7,836 bases of DNA from Candidatus Altimarinota bacterium. Lineage in GTDB: Bacteria; Patescibacteriota; Gracilibacteria; UBA4473. Made by a program: the position numbers and the translations under genes. The notes under the pieces were generated by a model, which was not told the DNA's origin, ran no database searches, and saw only the letters and a list, made by a program, of their open reading frames with translations. The stretch covers positions 1-7,836 of the forward strand of contig CAJQJI010000092.1 in NCBI GenBank assembly GCA_905478675.1, in the 5' to 3' direction. Shown one piece after another: positions 1 through 6,013 of this stretch (position 1 is its first letter; each line of letters begins with the position of its first letter).

Positions 1-165
1 GGATCGTTAAATTTTCTGGTGTTCGGATTTGCCCTGTGATCAGATTATTAAGTAGGAATTTCTTTTGATCATCAACTATTTGTTTTTTCTTTTCGAGTGA
101 TGTGATCTCGTCATCGGCGGTGGTAAGTATTTGAGCGATAGCGGTTTGTTCTTCTAGTTTAGGAA
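1..165. repeat. 3' conserved block of downstream hsdS, repeated at about 1210-1367
   Basis: This block encodes EEQTAIA to TPENLT. It aligns with the end of the upstream hsdS, including an identical 14-mer GTTAAATTTTCTGG at 6-19 and 1215-1228. With the start and centre blocks it completes a three-block conserved frame around two variable TRD cassettes. Confidence 0.8.
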
Positions 166-1201
166 TTTGGATTTTGATAGATGCAAAACTTTTATAATCT
201 ACAGATTCTCGAACAGATCCACTGGAAGCATCTCGAATGCTTGCCTTGGTTCTGTCAGTAAATAGCCAATTCCAAAAGAAATCAGAATCAATAACTTTTT
301 CATTTAAAGAAAATATTACATACATAGGACTTAATATTCCTTCTTTAAACTTATTCAACCTTGCTATAGAGCCAACATTTATACGTGATGGGTTATAAGC
401 GAAATCATATTTTTTTACGATTTTGTAATTTGATAAATCTTTACTAGCGACAACTTTTGAAAAGTAATCAGCGGGTAAAACGAATCCGTTTTTATTTGTA
501 ACACTTAGAACTCTTTCGATTGAAAGGTTTTTATTTCGTTCGCTTCTAGCTTTCGTAATATTCCCCAATCGCAAAGTCTGCCACTCTCCACCAAACCCCT
601 TCAATCGTCTTTTCCCCGTCAGTAATTCTTGCATCAGTCCTTTTTTGATTTTTTTCTTGAGTTCTATTTTTTGAGTGAGGGCTTCTAGAGCTTTGTCCCA
701 TGTTTCGAGGACGGCAACGATGCGGTGTTGTTCAGGGAGGGGGGGGAGGAGAATCTTAGCATTTTTTATCGATTTTAATGAAAGATTCCTGATGGTTGAT
801 CCAGTTAGTTCCCCTTCGAAATAACTTTTGGTCTTTGCTGTCTTGAGCCAGTAAAAAGCAAACTCTTTCTGAATATTGGAATTGCAATTCAGATATGCAG
901 CACTCTTCCCGAGAACAACAGATTCTCCCTTGTAATAAGCAACATTTCCGATAGTTCCATTTATAGAGAGAAGAATGGACGAGTCATCAATATCTTTTTT
1001 ATGTTTTAAAAATTCATTTTCATCGACGCATTTTGTATTTATGTTAATAACAACTCTGTCATTCACAAGATTATTACCGTTGATGAAGTAATACTCTGAA
1101 TTATCAACATATTTTGGAGTTGAATGAAGTCCGTCAGAAATTTTAGATGTTACTTCTTCAAGCTTTACTTGTTTCCAGTCTGTAGGGGTGGGGTTAGTCA
1201 T
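1..1201 (-). CDS. hsdS: Type I restriction-modification specificity subunit HsdS, downstream paralogue (3' end cut by window)
   Basis: The frame is open from ATG at 1201 to the window edge, 400 complete codons; by comparison with its neighbour only about two residues and the stop are missing. HsdS recognises the bipartite DNA target and docks HsdM (and HsdR). The layout is classical: TRD1 (about residues 10-150), a central conserved block with LPPLPEQHR at 152-160 followed by a charged coiled-coil helix and LLTGKRR at 193-199, TRD2 (about 207-345), then the second conserved block with EEQTAIAQILTTADDE at 350-365 and FLLNNLITGQIRTPE at 382-396. The ATG directly abuts the stop of the upstream hsdS (TAGATG), with no ribosome-binding site, so translation is probably coupled. 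The TRDs differ from those of the neighbour while the first 13 codons, centre and C-terminus are shared. A run of eight C on the coding strand encodes part of LLPPL. The TRD-coding parts are very AT-rich. Target specificity cannot be read from sequence alone. Confidence 0.93.
   Translation of the reverse strand, partial: MTNPTPTDWKQVKLEEVTSKISDGLHSTPKYVDNSEYYFINGNNLVNDRVVININTKCVDENEFLKHKKDIDDSSILLSINGTIGNVAYYKGESVVLGKSAAYLNCNSNIQKEFAFYWLKTAKTKSYFEGELTGSTIRNLSLKSIKNAKILLPPLPEQHRIVAVLETWDKALEALTQKIELKKKIKKGLMQELLTGKRRLKGFGGEWQTLRLGNITKARSERNKNLSIERVLSVTNKNGFVLPADYFSKVVASKDLSNYKIVKKYDFAYNPSRINVGSIARLNKFKEGILSPMYVIFSLNEKVIDSDFFWNWLFTDRTKASIRDASSGSVRESVDYKSFASIKIQIPKLEEQTAIAQILTTADDEITSLEKKKQIVDDQKKFLLNNLITGQIRTPENLTI
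601..746. repeat. Central conserved block of downstream hsdS, repeated at about 1768-1913
   Basis: This block encodes the LPPLPEQHR to LLTGKRR spacer helix between TRD1 and TRD2. The protein is almost the same in both hsdS copies and the DNA is clearly alignable without gaps, although with scattered silent differences. It separates unrelated TRD sequences on both sides. Confidence 0.8.
739..746. repeat. G8/C8 homopolymer tract inside hsdS (candidate phase-variation tract)
   Basis: Eight G on the plus strand (C8 in the coding sense) lie within codons 152-155 of the downstream hsdS. Adding one C gives a TGA stop as codon 157; removing one C gives a TAG stop after 171 residues. Either slip would therefore cut the protein just after TRD1. 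The paralogue has only six at the equivalent site. Confidence 0.6.
1164..1201. repeat. 5'-end block of downstream hsdS, direct repeat partner of 2346-2383
   Basis: The first 38 nt of the two hsdS genes match at 35 of 38 positions by hand alignment, with 24 consecutive identical bases (1164-1187 against 2346-2369, offset 1182). The flanking TRD1 sequences are unrelated, so this is a sharply bounded conserved block suited to homologous exchange of TRD1. Confidence 0.85.
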
Positions 1202-2383
1202 CTAGTATCGAACGGTTAAATTTTCTGGCGTGCGGATCTGACCCGTGATTAAGTTATTGAGCAGGAATTTCTTTTGGTCTTCGAGTATTTGTTTTTTCTT
1301 TTCGAGAGTTGTTATTTCATCATTTGCAGTAGTAAGAATATGAGCAATGGCAGTTTGTTCTTCTTTTGAGGGAAGATTTATTTCATACATTTGAAATGTA
1401 GGCAGCCTCAAGGAATCAACAGTAGCCTTTACTGAGTGTGTATTTGCTTGTTTTGCGAAATTCTGTAAAAAATGGAAATAAATAAATTTCCCAATAGCCT
1501 TTTTTTGGAAATCACTAACCCTGTAAACTCTCTGGTGGTAATCAAATTTCCCATTTATATAATGAAATATTTTTCCAATATTTCCTTCTCCTGGAATTAA
1601 AATTGCTTCACCATCAAAAGAATAGGAATCAATTCTTTCTATATGAGGAGATCTGACAAAGAATGGGTATTCACCATTTTCTATTTTATCTTGATTGTCT
1701 TTTTTTCCAGTTTTTATTTCACAGATATCTCCCAACTTTACCGTCTTCCACTCTTCATCAAATCCCTTGATCCTTCTCTTTCCTGTTAGTAAGTCCTGCA
1801 TCAATCCTTTTTTGATGTTTTTCTTGAGTTCAATTTTTCTGGTAAGGGTTTCGAGAGCTTTGTCCCACGTTTCCAGAACGGCGGCGATACGGTGTTGCTC
1901 GGGGAGAGGGGGGAGGATGATTTTTAGTTTTTTAAGATCTCCTACATTGAGATGTTTCATTGTTGACCCAGTTTCAATCCTTTTTAATAGATGTCTTCCG
2001 ACTGGGGAATTGTAAAATTGAGACATATATTGTGGGAATGCTTTTTCTTGAATGAATCGATTTATAATCAATGCATGACAGTTGCTTCCTGCTAATGATT
2101 TTGGAACAATTGTTGTTAATCCGACGTCTCCCGTCTGTATGATTAATACATCTCCTTCTCTTAAATTAGATTTTGAGTTTTTTTTATGAAAGTCCCTTGT
2201 TACTTTTTTGACTCCGTTAAATTTGAATCCATTTTCTAGAATATTATATCCCTGGATATAAATCACTCCATCTTCCGATTCTGTGTAAAAATCGGTGGCC
2301 TTTCCGACAAATCCATTTGTAATCAAGCTACAAATCTCATTTGCTTTTACTTGTTTCCAGTCTGTAGGGATAGAGTTAGTCAT
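1202..2383 (-). CDS. hsdS: Type I restriction-modification specificity subunit HsdS, upstream paralogue
   Basis: This is a complete 393-residue HsdS, a normal size for a two-TRD subunit. TRD1 spans about residues 10-155. The central conserved block has ILPPLPEQHRIAAVLETWD at 156-174, a Lys/Glu-rich helix, and LLTGKRRIKGF at 198-208. TRD2 (about 212-338) has the landmarks TGKKDN at 225-230, YPFFVRS at 239-245, FDGEAILIPGEGNIGKIF at 256-273 and DYHQRVY at 281-287, which I recognise as a widespread TRD type. The C-terminal block has EEQTAIAHILTTANDE at 341-356 and FLLNNLITGQIRTPE at 373-387. The start overlaps the end of the RhuM gene by 8 nt (ATGACTAA), and its stop touches the ATG of the second hsdS. 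No Shine-Dalgarno sequence is visible, so translational coupling is likely. The role, DNA target selection for the HsdM complex, is established for the family; the actual sequence recognised is unknown. Confidence 0.95.
   Translation of the reverse strand: MTNSIPTDWKQVKANEICSLITNGFVGKATDFYTESEDGVIYIQGYNILENGFKFNGVKKVTRDFHKKNSKSNLREGDVLIIQTGDVGLTTIVPKSLAGSNCHALIINRFIQEKAFPQYMSQFYNSPVGRHLLKRIETGSTMKHLNVGDLKKLKIILPPLPEQHRIAAVLETWDKALETLTRKIELKKNIKKGLMQDLLTGKRRIKGFDEEWKTVKLGDICEIKTGKKDNQDKIENGEYPFFVRSPHIERIDSYSFDGEAILIPGEGNIGKIFHYINGKFDYHQRVYRVSDFQKKAIGKFIYFHFLQNFAKQANTHSVKATVDSLRLPTFQMYEINLPSKEEQTAIAHILTTANDEITTLEKKKQILEDQKKFLLNNLITGQIRTPENLTVRY
1768..1913. repeat. Central conserved block of upstream hsdS, repeated at about 601-746
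   Basis: This is the partner of the central spacer block in the other hsdS. The run of C on the coding strand is six long here (1908-1913), against eight in the partner copy. Confidence 0.8.
2346..2383. repeat. 5'-end block of upstream hsdS, direct repeat partner of 1164-1201
   Basis: This is the partner copy of the conserved hsdS start block. It encodes the shared N-terminus PTDWKQVK after three mismatched positions near the ATG. It also contains the last codons of rhuM. Confidence 0.85.
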
Positions 2384-3395
2384 TTTGACGTTTGCTTAAT
2401 TTTTTTACCGCCCGATCAAAATCACTTTCGATAACCTGGATTTTATTAAATTTATCATACTCGGCAAAGGCTTTTTTATGCGCTTGCTTCATCGATTTAT
2501 TCCCTCGTCCTTCTAACACCTTGTAATCATTAAATTCTAAAAACCGGTTAACCGAACTAGCGAGGGATTGCATGGTAAATTCTTTCTGTTGCTCGATTTG
2601 GTTTTCAATGTAGTCAAAATAGGCCGAAACGGTTCGTTCCAACCTTTTAATATCCCTTTCAGGTAAATAGTTTTTAGCCGTCTTGACGTCCTCCTTTAAA
2701 ACTCGCCCTTTTGGCGAATGCTTAAAACTTTTAAGCCCCATCCTAGGTTTGGTGTGATCAGCCCCCTCATGAATAATTTCTGCGGCGGTATGACCCGTTA
2801 TAGCGTAATGAAATTTGTTTTGAACAGAGGCATAAAAGTCTTTGGTAATATCTGATTTGGCATTGTAATCAATCGAGCATTCTGAAAAAATATCAGTAAT
2901 TTTTTGGTAAATACGTCTTTCGCTTGCCCGAATGGATCGGACTCTGTCTAAAAGCTCATCAAAGTAATCTTTCCCAAAGTATTGGCCATTTTTAAATCGG
3001 TCATCATCTATCACAAAACCTTTGATCATAAACTCTCGCAGTTTTTCAGTGGCCCAAATTCGAAACTGTGTCGCTTGTGATGAATTCACTCTATACCCAA
3101 CAGAAATAATGGCGTCTAGGTTGTAATATTTAACGATATATTTTTTCCCGTCTTCTGCAGTTGTTTCCAAAATGGAAATAACTGAATCCTCTAAAAGCTC
3201 GCCTTCGTCAAATATGTTTTTGAGATGCTTGTTTATTGCAGGAACTTGAACACCAAAAAGTTCTGCCATGCGTTTTTGTGTGAGCCATACATTTTCGTCA
3301 TGAAAGAATATTTCAACTTTTACGTCTCCCCCTGGTGCCGTATAGAGAAGAAACTCAGTTTGTTCGTCTTGACTGGTTAATTTATTTTTGGCCAT
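2376..3395 (-). CDS. rhuM: RhuM-family protein embedded in the R-M operon
   Basis: This 339-residue protein matches the RhuM family (named after a Salmonella pathogenicity-island gene), whose biochemical role is not established. A helix-turn-helix-like N-terminal segment reads WLTQKRMAELFGVQVPAINK at 37-56. It is followed by the family hallmark region YNLDAIISVGYRVNSSQATQ at 91-110, then FRIWATEKLREF (111-122), KGFVIDDDRF (125-134), and the motif AITGHTAAEII with GADHTKPRMGL at 198-221. The C-terminal third is charged and helical, with a possible coiled coil around 245-275. The ATG lies 2 nt after the hsdM stop, and the gene overlaps hsdS by 8 nt, so it is produced together with the methyltransferase and specificity subunits. 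RhuM-like genes are often found inside R-M and mobile loci, suggesting a DNA-binding, regulatory or accessory defence role; that function is inference. I see no truncation. Confidence 0.93.
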   Translation of the reverse strand: MAKNKLTSQDEQTEFLLYTAPGGDVKVEIFFHDENVWLTQKRMAELFGVQVPAINKHLKNIFDEGELLEDSVISILETTAEDGKKYIVKYYNLDAIISVGYRVNSSQATQFRIWATEKLREFMIKGFVIDDDRFKNGQYFGKDYFDELLDRVRSIRASERRIYQKITDIFSECSIDYNAKSDITKDFYASVQNKFHYAITGHTAAEIIHEGADHTKPRMGLKSFKHSPKGRVLKEDVKTAKNYLPERDIKRLERTVSAYFDYIENQIEQQKEFTMQSLASSVNRFLEFNDYKVLEGRGNKSMKQAHKKAFAEYDKFNKIQVIESDFDRAVKKLSKRQND

Positions 3396-3397
3396 AC

Positions 3398-4909
3398 TTA
3401 TGAAATATTAAGGTCCTCTAAATACTGCGTCATCTGGTTTTCCAGCTTTTCAATCTCAGGCTCCAATTCCGCTAGTTCTTTCAAGTTGGCGGCAATATCA
3501 ATCGGCGCTTCTTCTTCAAAGGTGTCTACGTAGCGGGTAATATTAAGATTAAAGTCATTTTCTTTAATTTCTTCTGGTTGAACCAGGCGCGAGAATTTTT
3601 CGATTTCTTTTCTGTTTGCGTAAGTGTTGTAAATTTTGTCAGCGTTTTCTGCTGATAAACTGTTTTGTGCTTTCCCTGCAACAAACTCCCGGCTAGCTTC
3701 GATAAAGAGAATGTCTTTTTTGTCTTCATTTTCACCACCTTTTTCTCTTGTTCGGTCAAGGATAAGAATTGCCACCGGAATACCTGTCGTTTGAAATAGT
3801 CCGGCAGGTAAGCCAATGACTGCATCAATAAGGTTTTCTTCTAGTAGTGACTGACGGATTTTTCCTTCAGCTCCGCCACGGAACAAAACGCCATGAGGTA
3901 CGATCACCGCCACGCGCCCCGTTTTTGGTTTTACGGTTTCGATCATATGCGTGATAAAAGCAAAGTCGCCTTTGTCTTTTGGCGGAACACCGCGATGAAA
4001 TCGCTTAAAAGGATCAGATTCTGCGTTTTCGGCCCCCCATTTTTTTAAGCTAAAAGGGGGATTGGCTATACACACATCAAATTGCATAAGTTTGTCGTTT
4101 TCGAGTAAGGCTGGATGATTTAATGTATCACCCCATTCTAAACGAGCCGAATCTTGGTCATGAAGAAACATGTTCATTCGAGCTAATTGAAAGGTGCTAC
4201 CAGTGGATTCTTGCCCATAGAGTGCATAATTTTTTGATTTATGATTTCGCTCTACCTCTTCTCCTGTCATTAAAAGCAACCCCCCAGAACCCATAGCTGG
4301 ATCACAAATTCTAGCTCCATCTTTGGGTTGTGCTAGTCGTGCGAGTAGTTGAGCAACGCTTCGTACGGTGAAAAATTCGCCGGCCTTTTTTCCAGCATCA
4401 GCTCCAAAGCGCTCGATTAAAAACATGTAAGATTCTCCAATCAAATCACCGCCAACTTGGGTTAGATCAATTTTATAAAAATCGTGCATCAGATGGCGAA
4501 GCATTTTATTGCGAGTTTCGAGCTTGCCTAGTTTATGTTCAGAGTTGAAATCAAGCGAAGTTAAAACGCCCTCTAACTTGCCTTTATTATGTTCTTCTAT
4601 GGCATGGAAAGCTTTATCGATAGCACTTCCAAGGTCATCAGATTCAACTTTAGTGTAAACTTCATCAAAAGCACTGCCTTCTGGTAAATAAAAACGATCA
4701 AGCTTCATTTTGGCTCTTACTCGTTCTTCATCTCCATTAAATCGTTCGCGATATTGTTCATGACGTACATTAGAGAGATCACTCAAATATTTGTAAAAAA
4801 GCATGGCCAGTACGTAATCTTTGTAAACGCCGGCATCTAAATTGGTTCGCGATGAGTCTGCCGCATTCCAAAGGATTTTGTTGAGATTTTCTTGTGTAAT
4901 TGTGGTCAT
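3398..4909 (-). CDS. hsdM: Type I restriction-modification DNA adenine methyltransferase subunit HsdM
   Basis: This complete 503-residue N6-adenine methyltransferase modifies the site chosen by HsdS using S-adenosylmethionine, and also forms the core of the restriction complex. The helical HsdM N-terminal domain (about 1-150) has NKILWNAADSSRTNLDAGVYK at 10-30, split here as NKILWNAADSS and RTNLDAGVYK. The catalytic domain carries GEFFTVRSV at 177-185 (motif X region, usually GxFFTPxxV), the AdoMet-binding DPAMGSGG at 203-210 (motif I), and the catalytic NPPF at 283-286 (motif IV, in DVCIANPPFS). The C-terminus (about 450-503) is acidic and helical, as expected for contact with HsdS. All key residues are present, so it should be active. 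It begins 5 nt after the half-HsdS gene and ends 2 nt before rhuM. No clear Shine-Dalgarno sequence is seen. The only peculiarity is Val rather than Pro in the FFT motif. Confidence 0.97.
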   Translation of the reverse strand: MTTITQENLNKILWNAADSSRTNLDAGVYKDYVLAMLFYKYLSDLSNVRHEQYRERFNGDEERVRAKMKLDRFYLPEGSAFDEVYTKVESDDLGSAIDKAFHAIEEHNKGKLEGVLTSLDFNSEHKLGKLETRNKMLRHLMHDFYKIDLTQVGGDLIGESYMFLIERFGADAGKKAGEFFTVRSVAQLLARLAQPKDGARICDPAMGSGGLLLMTGEEVERNHKSKNYALYGQESTGSTFQLARMNMFLHDQDSARLEWGDTLNHPALLENDKLMQFDVCIANPPFSLKKWGAENAESDPFKRFHRGVPPKDKGDFAFITHMIETVKPKTGRVAVIVPHGVLFRGGAEGKIRQSLLEENLIDAVIGLPAGLFQTTGIPVAILILDRTREKGGENEDKKDILFIEASREFVAGKAQNSLSAENADKIYNTYANRKEIEKFSRLVQPEEIKENDFNLNITRYVDTFEEEAPIDIAANLKELAELEPEIEKLENQMTQYLEDLNIS

Positions 4910-4914
4910 TTGGT

Positions 4915-5517
4915 TTAAGCAGTTATAAGTTTAGAGATTAGGGCGTCGGCCAAGTTTTTATGAATTTTAGCTTTTTTTTCATACAGCGCACTTCTAGCTC
5001 GGTGATTTTGGTGCAAATTGATAATTATTGCTTGATTTTTAAGGCTTGGAAGTGGAATCTTGAGGTTAACTAAAACACCTTTTGGTAAGGACTGTATCAA
5101 GGTTCCGCTGGTTATGGATTCTAGTCGGGCTTGGCCGATTTTCGAATTCAGATAAATGGTTAAATATTCTGGTAGTACTTTTACTCTTTCGTCTTTTTTG
5201 ACTCGAATCAGGTAAACCGACGAGGAGGCGATTAAATTAGTATTGTTTCCGCGATAAATAGCAGAGCGAAAGGTGCCTCGATTCGAAAGCACAAGGTCTT
5301 CGTGTTGAACGAGTGATCGGATTGGAAATTTTTCGAGAGTTGTTTTTACGAAATTATAGGTTAATTCGCCGGACTGATTTATGTTTTTGGCCTGTAATAT
5401 GATTGTATTACCAGCCTCATCCGCTTGAATGGCACCTCGAAAGGTATGTCCAAGGTTTATTTCTGCGATGTCGGATAGTTTCTTGTTCACACTGTCTATC
5501 TTGGCGAAATATTTCAT
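4915..5517 (-). CDS. Half-length HsdS-like single-TRD specificity protein, first gene of the R-M operon
   Basis: This 200-residue protein has the architecture of one half of an HsdS: a target-recognition domain (about 10-150) opening with LSDIAEINLGHTFRG at 14-28, then LQAKNINQSGEL at 41-52 and LVLSNRGTFRSAIYRG at 75-90, the TRD-closing pattern ITSGTLIQSLPKGVL at 135-149 and IPLPSLKNQ at 154-162 (equivalent to LPPLPEQ in full HsdS), and one terminal helix ending LADALISKLITA. It is not closely related to either full HsdS in the operon. Known half-S proteins can dimerise to form a full specificity subunit, so it may give HsdM a palindromic target, or act as a modulator; this is inference. It is a complete gene with its own start, not a remnant. 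The only ribosome-binding hint is AGG directly before the ATG. Its position at the head of the operon makes the region upstream the likely promoter region. Confidence 0.85.
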   Translation of the reverse strand: MKYFAKIDSVNKKLSDIAEINLGHTFRGAIQADEAGNTIILQAKNINQSGELTYNFVKTTLEKFPIRSLVQHEDLVLSNRGTFRSAIYRGNNTNLIASSSVYLIRVKKDERVKVLPEYLTIYLNSKIGQARLESITSGTLIQSLPKGVLVNLKIPLPSLKNQAIIINLHQNHRARSALYEKKAKIHKNLADALISKLITA

Positions 5518-5555
5518 CCTGTCAATTTTTTGTTACAGTAGGGGGCTGGTGTGTA

Positions 5556-5572
5556 TAAATTAAACCGTGCTA
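5556..5572 (-). promoter_or_regulatory. Inverted motif TAGCACGGTTTAATTTA facing the R-M operon
   Basis: Read on the minus strand, this 17-nt element matches 15 of 17 positions of the plus-strand element at 5664-5680. It lies 38 nt upstream of the half-HsdS start codon. The symmetry suggests a shared operator or a common promoter element for the two divergent units. I could not find a good -35/-10 pair around it, so the exact role is open. Confidence 0.4.
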
Positions 5573-5663
5573 ATTTTTCTTAATCGCTAAACCCATTTCC
5601 TCCTACTTCCCCTTGCTATTTCTCTAAACTCCCCTATGGTGGATATCCAATAGCGTCGCGTTT

Positions 5664-5680
5664 TAGCCGGGTTTAATTTA
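5664..5680 (+). promoter_or_regulatory. Inverted motif TAGCCGGGTTTAATTTA facing csp
   Basis: This is the plus-strand partner of 5556-5572 (15 of 17 identical in opposite orientation, about 90 nt apart). It ends 57 nt upstream of the csp ATG and overlaps the foot of the csp leader hairpin by 3 nt. It could be an operator, or the core of the csp promoter with TTTAAT as a -10-like element. Confidence 0.4.
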
Positions 5681-5725
5681 AAAAGTAAATTCCTATCACC
5701 ATCACTAGCGGAATTTATTTTTTAA
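5678..5725 (+). promoter_or_regulatory. Long AU-rich hairpin in the csp 5' leader
   Basis: Bases 5678-5693 pair with 5710-5725 over 16 consecutive positions with a single G-U wobble (5685 with 5718), leaving a 16-nt loop (5694-5709). Only two pairs, at the top of the stem, are G-C. The structure ends 12 nt before the csp ATG, and no Shine-Dalgarno sequence lies between them. Cold-shock mRNAs are known to use temperature-responsive leaders, so a thermosensor or translation-control element is a reasonable inference. The A5/T6 flanks of the inner stem mean a weak bidirectional terminator or attenuator is the alternative. Confidence 0.55.
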
Positions 5726-5737
5726 CCATTTCAAACT

Positions 5738-5932
5738 ATGAAAGGTACTATCAAAAACGTATTGAACGGATTTGGATTCATTTCTCCAGAAGACGGAGGA
5801 AAAGACATCTTCTTCCACGCAAACGATCTTGAAGGAGTAACGTTTGATGAACTACAACCAGGTAACGAAGTTACTTACGAAGTTGGTTCTTCTGACAAAG
5901 GTCCTAAAGCCGAACAAGTAGCTCTTGCTTAA
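5738..5932 (+). CDS. csp: Cold-shock-domain protein (CspA family), divergent form
   Basis: This 64-residue protein is a single cold-shock domain, a five-stranded beta barrel that binds single-stranded RNA/DNA and melts mRNA structure in the cytoplasm. RNP1 is NGFGFI at 10-15 (usually KGFGFI) and RNP2 is DIFFHAND at 23-30 (usually DVFVH followed by a polar residue). LQPGNEVTYEV at 39-49 and GPKAEQV at 55-61 are the typical strand-4 and C-terminal patterns. Between GTIK and GFGFI there are four residues instead of the usual six, and the conserved Trp-Phe pair is missing. The gene is transcribed away from the R-M operon, has a long hairpin in its leader and ends 23 nt before a strong terminator, so it is probably monocistronic. 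No Shine-Dalgarno sequence is present. Confidence 0.96.
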   Translation: MKGTIKNVLNGFGFISPEDGGKDIFFHANDLEGVTFDELQPGNEVTYEVGSSDKGPKAEQVALA

Positions 5933-5955
5933 TTGCTAGAACACAGTTCAAAACT

Positions 5956-5987
5956 AAAAGCCGTTCCCTTGGGAGCGGCTTTTTTTT
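5956..5987 (+). terminator. Intrinsic terminator of csp
   Basis: Bases 5959-5967 pair with 5972-5980 (AGCCGTTCC with GGAGCGGCT, one G-U wobble) around a CTTG tetraloop, preceded by AAA and followed by a run of eight T (5980-5987). This is a textbook rho-independent terminator for the plus strand. Confidence 0.92.
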
Positions 5988-6013
5988 ATTTTCTCAAGTT
6001 CGAACTCATCGGT

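Larger units (their letters stand above)
5518..5737. other. Divergent intergenic region between the R-M operon and csp
   Basis: No credible gene lies here. The region must contain the promoters for both divergent units. The middle (about 5590-5635) is almost pure pyrimidine on the plus strand. A 10-nt palindrome TGGATATCCA occupies 5640-5649. On the minus strand a perfect AGGAGG (5599-5604) precedes an eight-codon reading frame (5596-5570, MGLAIKKN). Confidence 0.6.

Noticed and set aside
1695..2015. Plus-strand reading frame of 106 codons
   Set aside because: It is antisense to a well-supported hsdS and its predicted protein has no recognisable family features.
3526..3828. Minus-strand frame of 100 codons inside hsdM
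   Set aside because: It lies out of frame within hsdM, which has all methyltransferase motifs; no independent evidence supports it.
4280..4285. Six-base homopolymer in hsdM (also 4034-4039) as phase-variation tracts
   Set aside because: Runs of six are short, and the first simply encodes the Gly-Gly of motif I; evidence is much weaker than for the run of eight in hsdS.
5520..5525. TTGACA on the minus strand as a -35 box for the R-M operon
   Set aside because: It lies only 2 nt before the half-HsdS ATG, so a promoter using it would start inside the gene.
5640..5649. Palindrome TGGATATCCA in the divergent intergenic region as an operator
   Set aside because: It is a single 10-nt palindrome with only an imperfect extension (CTAT and ATAG); too little to call an operator separately.
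5996..6007. AGTTCGAACT, resembling a tRNA T-arm or an attachment site
   Set aside because: There is no acceptor stem, anticodon arm or D-arm around it, and no second copy in the window. It is a simple 10-nt palindrome.
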